This document shows positions 45,679-53,000 of a stretch of 64,000 nucleotides of DNA, in pieces. The notes below the pieces were generated by a model that ran no database searches, was not told where the DNA came from, and saw only the letters and a list, made by a program, of their open reading frames with translations. The first letter of the stretch is position 1. Every line of letters begins with the position of its first letter. The translations under genes and the position numbers were made by a program. Origin of the DNA: Pseudomonadota bacterium (GTDB lineage: Bacteria; Pseudomonadota; Alphaproteobacteria; Acetobacterales; Acetobacteraceae); NCBI GenBank assembly GCA_021801255.1, contig JAJYYH010000063.1, positions 62,001 to 126,000 on the forward strand, written 5' to 3'.

Positions 45679-46568
45679 AAAATGGCAAAACAATCCTGAT
45701 CACCGGCGGTGGCGGCCAGCTCGCCCAGGCGCTCGCCAGCGAAGCGCGTGGGCGCGGGCTCACGTTCTCCCTCGTCGGCCGCCCGGCATTCGATTTCGAC
45801 CGGCCCGAAACGCTGGACGCCACCTTCGCGCAAGCCGCCCCCGCCCTCGTCATCAACGCCGCCGCCTACACCGCGGTCGATGCCGCCGAGGACGACCCGG
45901 ACGCCGCCTTCCGCGCCAACCGTGATGGTCCGGCGCGGCTGGCCGCCCTCTGCGCCGGCGCCGCCGTGCCGCTCATTCACGTCTCGACCGATTATGTTTT
46001 CGACGGCACCAAGGGTGCGCCCTATCTCGAGACCGACCCCACCAATCCGACCGGGGTCTATGGCGCGAGCAAGCTGGCCGGCGAGGAGGCCGTGCTGGCC
46101 AGCCCGGCGCAGGCGCTCATTCTGCGCACCGCCTGGGTTTACGCGGCGCAGGGAAAAAACTTCGTTCGCACGATGCTGGGCGCGGCACGCGCCGGGCGGG
46201 AGTTGCGCGTGGTCGCCGATCAGCGCGGCGCGCCGACCGCTTCCGAGGCGCTGGCGCCCGTCATCCTCGACATCGCCGCCCGGCTGGGCGGCGCATGGCG
46301 GGGGGAATGGCGGGGGATCTACCATGCCGCCGGGGCGGGTGAGGCCACCTGGCACGAATTCGCCACCGCGATCTTCACCGAGGCCGCCCGCTTCGGCGTC
46401 GCGCCGCCCGAAATCGTCGCCATCACCACCGCCGAATGGCCGACACGGGCCAAGCGGCCGGCCGACTCCCGGCTCGATTGCGGCAAGCTCGCGCGGGTCT
46501 TCGGCCTCGCCCTGCCGCCCTGGCGCGCCAGCCTCGCGCGCGTCGTCGCGGCGCTGCATGGGGGCTGA
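45675..46568 (+). CDS. rfbD: dTDP-4-dehydrorhamnose reductase
   Basis: A 297-residue NAD(P)H-dependent reductase completing dTDP-L-rhamnose. The nucleotide loop is ILITGGGGQLAQAL, followed by VINAAAYTAVDAAEDDP, IHVSTDYVFDG, and Y-x-x-x-K in VYGASKLAGEEAV (about residue 128). RTAWVYAAQGKNFVRTML and the C-terminal RPADSRLDCGKL are family motifs. The ATG at 45675 overlaps the rfbC stop. It lies 9 bp before the glycosyltransferase gene, so product and user enzyme are likely coexpressed. Confidence 0.94.
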   Translation: MKNGKTILITGGGGQLAQALASEARGRGLTFSLVGRPAFDFDRPETLDATFAQAAPALVINAAAYTAVDAAEDDPDAAFRANRDGPARLAALCAGAAVPLIHVSTDYVFDGTKGAPYLETDPTNPTGVYGASKLAGEEAVLASPAQALILRTAWVYAAQGKNFVRTMLGAARAGRELRVVADQRGAPTASEALAPVILDIAARLGGAWRGEWRGIYHAAGAGEATWHEFATAIFTEAARFGVAPPEIVAITTAEWPTRAKRPADSRLDCGKLARVFGLALPPWRASLARVVAALHGG

Positions 46569-46577
46569 TCGAGCCCG

Positions 46578-47495
46578 ATGTCCGGCCGCGTCGCCGTGCT
46601 GCTCGCCGCCTATCAAGGCGCGCGCTTCCTGCCTGCGCAATTGCAAAGCCTCGCGGAACAAACCTATCCCGACTGGGCGCTCTACTGGCGCGATGATGGC
46701 TCGAGCGATGCGACGCCAGCCCTGCTCGGCGCGTTCCGGGCGCGGCCGAGCCATGCCATCGACGACGCGCCCGGCCGATTAGGCGCGGCAGGCAATTTCT
46801 TCCATCTGCTGCGCGCGGCGCTCGCCGAGCCCGACATGGCCTATTTCGCCTTCTGCGACCAGGACGATGTCTGGCACGCGGACAAACTCGCCCGCGCGGT
46901 CGCCCGCCTCGGCGGTCTGCCAGCGGCGCGGCCGGCGCTCTATTGCGCCCGCGCCATTCTGGTCGACGCCGATCTCCGGCCGCTGGGAGAAACCCCGCGC
47001 TTGCGCCGCGCGCCCGGTTTTCCCGCCGCGCTGACGCAAAACATCGCCATCGGCTGCACCACCGTGCTCAACCGCGCCGCCGCCGAGCTGGTCGCCGCCA
47101 GCCGCCCGCCAGCGGAAACCCTGCATGATTGGTGGAGCTATCTCCTGGTGAGCGCGGCAGGGGGCGCGGTGCTGGCCGATCCCGCCCCGGTGCTCGCGTA
47201 TCGCCAGCACCGGGAAAACGCCATCGGCGCGCGGCCTTCCCTGCCAGGCCGCGCCTTTGGCGCCATGCGCCGTGGCCGGACATCCTTCGTGGCGCAGTTC
47301 CGCGCCCATCTCGCGGGCCTCGGGGAGAACAGGGCGCTGCTCCCCGAACCCCGCCGCGCGGAGGTCGCGTCCCTGGCCGCCGCCCTCGCGCGTCGCCGCC
47401 GGCGCCGGCTCGCGCTGCTGTTCTGGCCAGGTCTCAAGCGGCAGACGGCGCTCGAAACCCTCGTCTTCCGCCTCTGGCTGTTCGCGACCCGCTAA
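46578..47495 (+). CDS. GT2-family glycosyltransferase, probable rhamnosyltransferase
   Basis: A 305-residue GT-A glycosyltransferase. The nucleotide-sugar domain begins VAVLLAAYQGARFLPAQLQS and includes LYWRDDGSSDATPALL. The DQDDVWHADKLARAV motif (about residues 94-108) is characteristic of the rhamnosyltransferase branch of GT2. No membrane span is clear; a C-terminal basic segment may bind the membrane. With rfbBACD upstream it probably transfers rhamnose into an O-antigen or exopolysaccharide. No polymerase or flippase genes follow; the DNA beyond is the AT-rich element. Confidence 0.88.
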   Translation: MSGRVAVLLAAYQGARFLPAQLQSLAEQTYPDWALYWRDDGSSDATPALLGAFRARPSHAIDDAPGRLGAAGNFFHLLRAALAEPDMAYFAFCDQDDVWHADKLARAVARLGGLPAARPALYCARAILVDADLRPLGETPRLRRAPGFPAALTQNIAIGCTTVLNRAAAELVAASRPPAETLHDWWSYLLVSAAGGAVLADPAPVLAYRQHRENAIGARPSLPGRAFGAMRRGRTSFVAQFRAHLAGLGENRALLPEPRRAEVASLAAALARRRRRRLALLFWPGLKRQTALETLVFRLWLFATR

Positions 47496-47513
47496 AACCC
47501 AACCCACCGGCCC

Positions 47514-47534
47514 AGCAAAGACGGAGCCTTTGCT
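47514..47534 (+). terminator. Stem-loop after the glycosyltransferase gene
   Basis: A perfect 7 bp stem agcaaag / ctttgct with a 7 nt loop, 19 bp after the stop codon, followed by accttatt. A second stem, tggggc-cgatc-gcccca, lies at 47560-47576. Together they plausibly end the rfb transcript before the mobile element. Confidence 0.5.
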
Positions 47535-47627
47535 ACCTTATTCCTTGGGCAATGGAGACTGGGGCCGATCGCCCCAAAGTCTGAAAATCAATCGAACCTG
47601 GAAAAGAGCGCCATCTGGAAACATTGG

Positions 47628-47635
47628 CTTTTTCC
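47628..47635 (+). repeat. Left copy of 8 bp direct flanking duplication
   Basis: ctttttcc lies directly outside the left terminal inverted repeat. The identical sequence in the same orientation is directly outside the right one (49295-49302), the pattern left by a transposition event. Confidence 0.75.
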
Positions 47636-47661
47636 CGGTATTATGTAGCAAACGCCACCAA
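47636..47661 (+). repeat. Left terminal inverted repeat (26 bp)
   Basis: cggt-a-ttatgtagcaaacgcc..., matching the reverse complement of 49269-49294 at 25 of 26 positions (the fifth base differs). The inner 21 bp are identical. Base composition drops to AT-rich just inside it. Confidence 0.9.
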
Positions 47662-47691
47662 ATCACCAATCCTCCATGCTTCATTCCAATC

Positions 47692-47697
47692 TATAAT
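47692..47697 (+). promoter_or_regulatory. Consensus -10 box tataat just before the first cargo gene
   Basis: A perfect tataat begins 11 bp before ATG 47703. No good -35 is seen 16-18 bp upstream. If used, transcription would begin at or next to the ATG, implying a leaderless mRNA or a start codon further in (for example ATG 47766). Confidence 0.35.
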
Positions 47698-47702
47698 GAG
47701 GC

Positions 47703-48155
47703 ATGGAGAATGAGCACGTTATCTCAGGTCTAATCCGCAAGCATGCAGAGATTGAGGGCGAGATCATGGCCCTCAATAAAAGACTAAGGCTCCTAGCCGA
47801 GCAAAAATCCGCCATAGCTCTATCTCTCAAGACCTTCGATCCGAACTACACCCACAGGCTTTTGCCTCCGATCCGGCCCAAGAGCAAATCCAGGATATTC
47901 CCCCACGGAACATTCGCCAGGGGCATTTTAGAGGTCATGCGGGATGCCTCATGCCCTCTGACCGTCCGAGAGATAACGAATAGGTTACTAGCAAAATATG
48001 GTATTGAATTGGCGGATAAATCGGATATTAATTTTGTTTTAGGAAAGGTTCGCAAAGATCTCCATAGGAGGAAAGGGCGATTGTTTGCTGGTGAGACAAA
48101 TGGCGAAGCAACATTGTGGTTTTTAATGAAACAAAATATAGGAGATGTGCAATGA
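47703..48155 (+). CDS. Cargo gene 1: coiled-coil plus winged-helix protein, uncharacterised
   Basis: A 150-residue AT-rich gene. Residues 8-45 look like a charged coiled coil (KHAEIEGEIMALNKRLRLLA). A linker with a basic IRPKSKSRIFPHG segment follows, then a C-terminal domain resembling a winged helix (GILEVMRDASCPLTVREITN then RLLAKYGIEL). I recall similar coiled-coil/IRPK/winged-helix proteins as common hypothetical proteins in alphaproteobacteria; their function is unknown, probably DNA binding. The stop overlaps gene 2 as ATGA. It may regulate the element's cargo. Confidence 0.7.
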   Translation: MENEHVISGLIRKHAEIEGEIMALNKRLRLLAEQKSAIALSLKTFDPNYTHRLLPPIRPKSKSRIFPHGTFARGILEVMRDASCPLTVREITNRLLAKYGIELADKSDINFVLGKVRKDLHRRKGRLFAGETNGEATLWFLMKQNIGDVQ

Positions 48156-48367
48156 TCAAGTTTGATTCTTTAAAGATATCTAAAGGAGATCACAATACTA
48201 TAGAAAAAATAGAAGGAGAAACTACTTTTATGTTTAACGGTAGAGAGGCACATATAAATGTCAATTTTTCTATGTCTCGCCCTAAAACCTTTGAAGATAT
48301 TTATTTAGAGCTTCATAAGTTATTTCAAGTCATTTTGTCTATTGAGTCAAACAAGACTCCAGAATGA
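48152..48367 (+). CDS. Cargo gene 2: small uncharacterised protein
   Basis: A 71-residue protein translationally coupled to gene 1 (ATGA overlap) with a good ggag Shine-Dalgarno (about 48141-48144). It reads IKFDSLKISKGDHNTIEKIE, then FMFNGREAHINVNFSMSRP, and ends in a predicted helix (FEDIYLELHKLFQVILSI). No signal peptide, membrane span or known motif. The size and coupling to a putative DNA-binding protein recall a two-gene regulatory or toxin-antitoxin pair, but nothing in the sequence proves it. Confidence 0.6.
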   Translation: MIKFDSLKISKGDHNTIEKIEGETTFMFNGREAHINVNFSMSRPKTFEDIYLELHKLFQVILSIESNKTPE

Positions 48368-48560
48368 GGCTTAGCTTGCAGAAAACCAAAAAGCTATTCA
48401 CAAATTCGTGATTATGCTCAGTGCAGTTTTTCTGCATAATCCCAAAATTCTACCCCTAATACCCTCGGCGGTAAAAATATTTTTCATAAAAATACGCCCA
48501 CAATCTAATCAGTAGGCCAATAGCAATTCCAATTAACCCGCCAATAGAATAGAGAATAAG
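48368..48560 (+). other. AT-rich spacer inside the mobile element
   Basis: A 193 bp spacer between cargo genes 2 and 3. It contains the stem-loop tgcag-ttttt-ctgca (48422-48436), a possible terminator for genes 1-2, and no convincing ORF. Gene 3 would need its own promoter in this stretch. Confidence 0.5.
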
Positions 48561-49241
48561 ATGACCATAGTCGAGAGTTTGTGGTCGCCCAGCACTTGGC
48601 AACCCATTACTGCGCTCACATTTCTCTTGACTATCTGCACATTGATTTTGGGTCTGTTCACAGCCTTTTTGTGGTGGGAAACGCGCAAAGCCGTAGTCGA
48701 TTCTAGAGATTCCATTACCATTTCCCGAGCCAATTCCGAAATCATGAAAAAGAGCTTGCTGCATTATCAAGCTATGGCCGAATCGGCGCGGGAGAAAACA
48801 AGAAAAATGAATGTTCCCTACAGACCTTATCTGTATTTTGGTAATAATGCCATTCTCGACCATCCTCTCAATGACGTAAATTTGTCTATAGCAAATATTG
48901 GAAGAACATCTGCAATTATAAAAGATATTTGGATTTATCAGGGAGACACTATTCCGCCCAATATGAGGGCCGAGATGTTTGATGATAGAAAAACCTGCAA
49001 ATGTATCAAAGAGAACTTTATCATGTGGCCGGAGCAAAAACATATCATTATTAGCGTTCCTGATTTCGGGAAGCACAATCATATTATGGGAAGGGTAGAG
49101 TTCAGAGATGTTTTTTGGAATACTCGATGGCAAACCTTTAGATATGACAAAATTTCTTCCGACAAATGGGAGATTCGTGGCGGCCTGACATGGAATGAAG
49201 TTACAAATCCCAATGAAAATTATGAAGAAGGTTATCCATGA
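48561..49241 (+). CDS. Cargo gene 3: single-pass membrane protein, uncharacterised
   Basis: A 226-residue protein with one strong hydrophobic segment near the N-terminus (ALTFLLTICTLILGLFTAFL, about residues 18-37). A short coiled coil follows (residues 40-80), then a soluble domain with VNLSIANIGRTSAIIKDIWI (about residues 108-127). The N-x-G-x-T-x-A pattern is seen in many uncharacterised membrane-anchored beta-domain proteins. An opposite-strand frame (48456-49427) also contains hydrophobic stretches, but its composition is less protein-like. Function unknown. Confidence 0.7.
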   Translation: MTIVESLWSPSTWQPITALTFLLTICTLILGLFTAFLWWETRKAVVDSRDSITISRANSEIMKKSLLHYQAMAESAREKTRKMNVPYRPYLYFGNNAILDHPLNDVNLSIANIGRTSAIIKDIWIYQGDTIPPNMRAEMFDDRKTCKCIKENFIMWPEQKHIIISVPDFGKHNHIMGRVEFRDVFWNTRWQTFRYDKISSDKWEIRGGLTWNEVTNPNENYEEGYP

Positions 49242-49268
49242 AATTCGTTTCATAACACCACCACATTC

Positions 49269-49294
49269 TTGGTGGCGTTTGCTACATAAGACCG
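49269..49294 (-). repeat. Right terminal inverted repeat (26 bp)
   Basis: Reverse complement of the left TIR at 47636-47661 with one mismatch; the inner 21 bp (49269-49289) are identical. It lies 28 bp after the stop of cargo gene 3. Confidence 0.9.
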
Positions 49295-49302
49295 CTTTTT
49301 CC
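49295..49302 (+). repeat. Right copy of 8 bp direct flanking duplication
   Basis: ctttttcc, identical to 47628-47635 and directly adjacent to the right TIR. Confidence 0.75.
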
Positions 49303-49340
49303 GTCGATTTCCGAAAAAGAGGGCATTCCTTTTCAAACTC

Positions 49341-49355
49341 CCCGCGGGTCGCGGG
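49341..49355 (-). terminator. GC-rich hairpin downstream of the lpxR-like gene
   Basis: cccgcg-ggt-cgcggg forms a perfect 6 bp stem 23 bp beyond the lpxR-like stop codon on the minus strand. No long T-tract follows, so its role as an intrinsic terminator is tentative. Confidence 0.4.
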
Positions 49356-49377
49356 CGGAGCCCTCGTCTTGCCTTCC

Positions 49378-50397
49378 CTAAAACCGCACCTGCGCGAGCA
49401 GGGAGCCGAACTGGTGGAGGCCGCCATGTTCGCCGTGAAAAGTCGTGGTCTGGAAGACCTGGGTATAGGAAATCCGCACGCCCTTGAGGATGACGGCGAA
49501 GCCGGCCTCCATTTCGCCGACCAGGGGGTCCATGCTCACGCCGGGGGTTGACTGGAGAGGCTCGCCCTGGAGCACGGCGTTATAGCCAAAGACTTGCGCG
49601 TCCGCGCCGGCAAAAAAATACCAGTTGAAATCGCGCACCGGCGTAAAACCATCGCCGCCCGACATGCCGGGGCGGATGCGCGCCACGCCGTAGTCGGAAT
49701 CGAGCCCTTGGCCGATGCGGAAAACCGCGCCGGCGAGGCCGTAGATCCAGAGATTGCCGACGCCGGCCGTGACATTGGGCAGGGCGTCGGTTTCGAGCCC
49801 GCCGACATGGCCCGTCGGCAAGCGCCAGACCCGTTCGCTGATGAATTCGAGGATCGGCTCGTTCGGCATCTGATAGCTCCAGCCGACGGGGGTGCTCTGG
49901 CCGATCAGGTTGTGGAAATTGTGCTGCACGAACCCCGCCCCGGCGTCGGGGCCGAGAACGCCGATATCGACGCCGAGAATGCTGCGCCAGTAGTCGGTAT
50001 CCTGCATCAGGGAGAAATCGGCGGTGAGCACGCCAGCATAGGGTTCGTCGCTGGCGGGTGGCGGGGCGATATCGGTGGCCGCCGGGGTGTACATCCACTG
50101 ATCGAGATTGACCGAGATGCGTTGCAGCCCGTCGCCCCAGAGCGTGTGACCGATATTGGCCACGAAATCCGGCACATCGCCGGTCGGCGAGGTATAGCCC
50201 GCGCGGAGCCCGTTGACATAGTAGCGATCGGGCAAATCCGATGTGGTGATCGAGGCGTTTTCCCACTGGAAGGTGATGATCGAGTCCGGATCGGGGATGA
50301 CAATGTTGGTCTCATCGGCGCGCGCTGCCGGCGCGATGAGGCAGAGGAAGAGGGCGCAACCGGCCAGCAGCAAGGCGCGGGATTTTACGAGGGCCAT
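49378..50397 (-). CDS. lpxR: LpxR-family lipid A deacylase (DUF2219)
   Basis: A 339-residue outer-membrane beta-barrel with a signal peptide (residues 1-27, LLLAGCALFLCLIAPAARA) and a terminal phenylalanine. Family features include YYVNGLRAGYTSPTGDVPDF, ASDEPYAGVLTADFSLMQDT, and VLGPDAGAGFVQHNFHNLIG, where conserved polar residues for 3'-O-deacylation of lipid A are expected. Salmonella LpxR is calcium dependent. It would remodel lipid A in the outer leaflet. The last strand LLAQVRF fits barrel-assembly recognition. Confidence 0.83.
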   Translation of the reverse strand: MALVKSRALLLAGCALFLCLIAPAARADETNIVIPDPDSIITFQWENASITTSDLPDRYYVNGLRAGYTSPTGDVPDFVANIGHTLWGDGLQRISVNLDQWMYTPAATDIAPPPASDEPYAGVLTADFSLMQDTDYWRSILGVDIGVLGPDAGAGFVQHNFHNLIGQSTPVGWSYQMPNEPILEFISERVWRLPTGHVGGLETDALPNVTAGVGNLWIYGLAGAVFRIGQGLDSDYGVARIRPGMSGGDGFTPVRDFNWYFFAGADAQVFGYNAVLQGEPLQSTPGVSMDPLVGEMEAGFAVILKGVRISYTQVFQTTTFHGEHGGLHQFGSLLAQVRF

Positions 50398-50424
50398 CGG
50401 GCAAGTCCGGTTATCGTGTCGGGT

Positions 50425-51438
50425 TCAGGCGCAGAATTCTTCGGCGCGGCGCAGCAGGCGGAGGAAATTACCGCCCCAGAGGGCCGCGATTTCGCCGCGC
50501 CCATAGCCGCGGGCGAGCAATTCAGCGGTGATGGCGGCGCTGTCGGCGGCGCTCATCCAGCCCTTGATGCCGCCACCGCCATCGAAATCCGACGAGATGC
50601 CGACATGCGCGACCCCGATGCGCCGGGTTACGTAGTCGATATGATCGGCGAAGTCTGCAACGCTCACGGTTTCGCTGGTGCCTTTGGCGCGCAGGAAGGC
50701 GGGCATGGCGGTGATCTGGATCAGGCCACCGCTGTCGCGCAGTGCGTCGAGCTGTTCGTCGTCGAGGTTGCGCGGATGATCGCAGCGCGCGCGGGCGCAG
50801 GAGTGGCTGGCGAGCACCGGGACGCGCGAGATTTCCACCGCCTGCAGCATGGTCGATTTGGCGGTGTGGGAGACATCGACGAGTATGCCGAGCCGGTTCA
50901 TCTCGGCGACCGCGGCGCGGCCGAGAGGCGACAGCCCGCCATGCTCGGTCTCAGCGTCGCCGAGATCGCGCCGCGCGATGGCGGCGTCGGCCAGCGCGTT
51001 GTGGCCGTTATGGGTGAGCGTCATGTAGCGCGCGCCGAGGCCCCGGAACTCGGCGAGATGGGCTGGGTCGCCACCGATGGCGTGGCCGTTTTCGACCACC
51101 GGAATGACACTGATGACGCCTTCGCGCCAAGCCGCCTCGACCTCGTCGGCGGTCTCGGTGACGCGGACGCTGAGACCGTGTTCGGTGCGGCCCATGGCGC
51201 GGATGGTTTGCAGCATCTGGAGCGCGCGGGTGAAGGCGGCCTGATGGCCCTCATCGGTGCGCGGGCCTTGCGGCACGTAGGCAGCGAAGCAGCCGGCGGC
51301 GAGGCCGCCCTGGCGCATTTTCGGGAAATCGACGCAGCGCGTCGTCTCGCCGAAGGGGTCGGCTCCTTCCGGCCAGGGAATGTCGATATGGCTGTCGAGG
51401 GTGAGGGTGTCGCGGTGCAGGGCGGCAGGATCGATCAT
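50425..51438 (-). CDS. Membrane dipeptidase, peptidase family M19
   Basis: A 337-residue zinc dipeptidase of the renal dipeptidase family. The first zinc ligands are in LTLDSHIDIPWPEGA (H-x-D, about residues 17-19). YMTLTHNGHNALAD and VDVSHTAKSTMLQAVEIS supply others, and VPVLASHSCARARCDHPRN and GISSDFDGGGGIKGW close the site. No signal peptide is seen, so it is probably cytoplasmic. Substrates are dipeptides, possibly with D-amino acids. It lies 27 bp upstream of the lpxR-like gene on the same strand. Confidence 0.9.
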   Translation of the reverse strand: MIDPAALHRDTLTLDSHIDIPWPEGADPFGETTRCVDFPKMRQGGLAAGCFAAYVPQGPRTDEGHQAAFTRALQMLQTIRAMGRTEHGLSVRVTETADEVEAAWREGVISVIPVVENGHAIGGDPAHLAEFRGLGARYMTLTHNGHNALADAAIARRDLGDAETEHGGLSPLGRAAVAEMNRLGILVDVSHTAKSTMLQAVEISRVPVLASHSCARARCDHPRNLDDEQLDALRDSGGLIQITAMPAFLRAKGTSETVSVADFADHIDYVTRRIGVAHVGISSDFDGGGGIKGWMSAADSAAITAELLARGYGRGEIAALWGGNFLRLLRRAEEFCA

Positions 51439-51493
51439 GTTCTAACGCTTCTCCCTCAAATCTCCGGCGTCAAGCAAAAGCTGCGCCGCACCA

Positions 51494-51928
51494 TCAGAGC
51501 AGGCAGAGTTCGCGCAATACGCGTTCGAGATCTTCCGGCAGCGCGCCTGGGACATCGCCGAGCACCCCGACATCGGCGGGCGCCTCAGCCGGGGCGAGAT
51601 AGCGCCAGCCCTGGAACGCCTTCACCGGACGCGGAACGATGGCCACCAGGGTGGGGTCGAGGTAGAGCGCCGTGCAGGGGGTTCCGTCCTCACGCGCCGA
51701 GGCGGTGATCGCGAGGATGCGCTGGCGCACCGAAAGCAGCCCGCCGATCACCCAGTAGATCGAGCCGCCGGCGAGGATTTCCGGGGCACGGCGGGGATGG
51801 CTGCGGGTCAGGTGGCGGAGCGGCGGGTCGGCCAGGCCGCGGCGCGCCTGAACGGACGCGAGATGCGCGCGGTCGCGGATGCCGACGGCGAGTTTCGTGA
51901 GATGCAGCACGACCCCAATGTGCGCCAT
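51494..51928 (-). CDS. DUF1489 family protein
   Basis: A 144-residue protein of the alphaproteobacterial DUF1489 family. Characteristic segments are VLHLTKLAVGIRDRAHLASV, RRAPEILAGGSIYWVIGGLL and PVKAFQGWRYLAPAEAPADV. No known catalytic motif; function unknown. ATG 51928 gives the usual length; a longer frame reaches back into the cation exporter gene and is not supported. Confidence 0.87.
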   Translation of the reverse strand: MAHIGVVLHLTKLAVGIRDRAHLASVQARRGLADPPLRHLTRSHPRRAPEILAGGSIYWVIGGLLSVRQRILAITASAREDGTPCTALYLDPTLVAIVPRPVKAFQGWRYLAPAEAPADVGVLGDVPGALPEDLERVLRELCLL

Positions 51929-51950
51929 CCGCGCCGCCCTGCAAGGGCGT

Positions 51951-52871
51951 TCAGGCGGGCAGCGGCTCGATCTCGATCGTGAGATGCGAGAGGCCCTCGA
52001 CCTCGGCGAGGCGGGCGCGGTAATCGGCGAGACCGTGCGGCGCACAGGCGGCGACCGAGACCACGGCCGAGAGATGGCCGGGGCCGACGCGCCAGACATG
52101 GAGGTCGAGAATCCGCGTGCCGTCCTGCTCGAGGCTGCGGCGGATGCGCTCGGCGACCTGATCGTCGGGGGCCATGTCGAGCAGCACGGCGCCGGTCGCG
52201 CGCAGCAAGGTCCACGACCAGCTCACGATGACGCCGGCGCCGATCAGTGCCATCACCGGGTCGAGCCAGACCCAGCCAAGAAATTTCGCCCCGCTCAGGC
52301 CGAGAATAACGAGGAGCGAGACGGAAATATCGGCGAGAATATGCGCCCGGGCCGCCCGCATGTTGTTGTCGCGCCCCTCCGCGCCCCCTGGCGCGCCCTC
52401 CTGCCCATGATCGTGCGCATGGGCATGGTCATGCGCGCCCCCGAGCAGCGCCACGCTGACGATATTGACGACAAGGCCGAGGGCGGCGATCGGAATGGCG
52501 GCGCGGAACTCGATGGCGACCGGCTGGACCAGCCGCGCCACCGCGTCCCAGGCGATCAGGGCGGCGATCAGGGCGAGCACGATGGCGCTGGAAAAACCCG
52601 CGAGATCGCCGAATTTGCCGGTGCCGAAGGCGAAACGCGGGTCGGCGAGGTGGCGCCGGGCAAAACGATAGGCGAGTGCCGCCAGTAAAAGCGCGCCGAC
52701 ATGGGTCGCCATGTGCAGGCCATCGGCGATCAGCGCGATCGAGCCGAAGATCGCCCCGCCCACCATCTCGGCAGCCATGGTGGCGGCGCAAAATCCCACC
52801 ACCCACCAGGTCCGCCGCTCGTTCTCGTCGTGCTGCGCGCCGAGAAAAACATGGCAATGCGGGTTCTTCAT
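51951..52871 (-). CDS. Cation diffusion facilitator, DmeF-like (Co/Ni/Zn export)
   Basis: A 306-residue metal/proton antiporter with six predicted membrane helices and a C-terminal cytoplasmic domain. The N-terminus HCHVFLGAQHDENERRTWWV and the TM2 motif LIADGLHMATHVGALLL match DmeF. TM5 has MRAARAHILADISVSLLVIL with the metal-binding H-x-x-x-D. A histidine-rich loop, GGAHDHAHAHDHGQEGA, lies between helices 4 and 5. It exports divalent metals from the cytoplasm. The start is ATG 52871; the longer frame upstream runs through the tandem repeat. Confidence 0.9.
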   Translation of the reverse strand: MKNPHCHVFLGAQHDENERRTWWVVGFCAATMAAEMVGGAIFGSIALIADGLHMATHVGALLLAALAYRFARRHLADPRFAFGTGKFGDLAGFSSAIVLALIAALIAWDAVARLVQPVAIEFRAAIPIAALGLVVNIVSVALLGGAHDHAHAHDHGQEGAPGGAEGRDNNMRAARAHILADISVSLLVILGLSGAKFLGWVWLDPVMALIGAGVIVSWSWTLLRATGAVLLDMAPDDQVAERIRRSLEQDGTRILDLHVWRVGPGHLSAVVSVAACAPHGLADYRARLAEVEGLSHLTIEIEPLPA

Positions 52872-52880
52872 GCGGCGATC

Positions 52881-52915
52881 TTCCCTGTCAGGGCGCCCTT
52901 CCCGGTCAGGGCGCC
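52881..52915 (-). repeat. Tandem repeat, 17 bp units with 18 bp period, in the CDF leader
   Basis: Units ttccctgtcagggcgcc (52881-52897) and ttcccggtcagggcgcc (52899-52915) differ at one base; a third, decayed unit may follow (52917-52930). They lie 10-45 bp before the CDF start codon, in the leader or promoter, and could be regulator-binding sites or simple slippage. Confidence 0.8.
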
Positions 52916-53000
52916 GTTTCCGATCGGCGGTTCTGATTATCGCCGAACTGCGGGCCGCTCTCAAGGGCGCCCCGCGAAAGCCGGGGAAAGTCTCAGCAAA

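Larger units (their letters stand above)
47636..49294 (+). mobile_element. AT-rich 1.66 kb element with TIRs and target duplication, no transposase
   Basis: The segment is bounded by 26 bp inverted repeats (one mismatch) and flanked by 8 bp direct repeats, so it appears to have moved in as a unit. Its AT content is far higher than the surrounding DNA. It carries three genes on the plus strand (47703, 48152, 48561) and no sequence I recognise as a DDE, HUH or tyrosine transposase or recombinase. It therefore looks like a non-autonomous, cargo-bearing element mobilised by an enzyme encoded elsewhere. The insertion lies between the rfb/glycosyltransferase operon and the lpxR-like gene and breaks no recognisable gene. 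Confidence 0.75.

Noticed and set aside
48456-49427. A 323-residue minus-strand open frame with hydrophobic stretches opposite cargo gene 3
   Set aside because: It runs through the right terminal inverted repeat and into GC-rich flanking DNA, begins with shadow-like sequence, and the plus-strand protein has a far better membrane-anchor and domain pattern.
49594-51708. A 704-codon plus-strand frame spanning the lpxR-like and M19 dipeptidase genes
   Set aside because: It covers two well-supported genes on the opposite strand and shows no family motif of its own.
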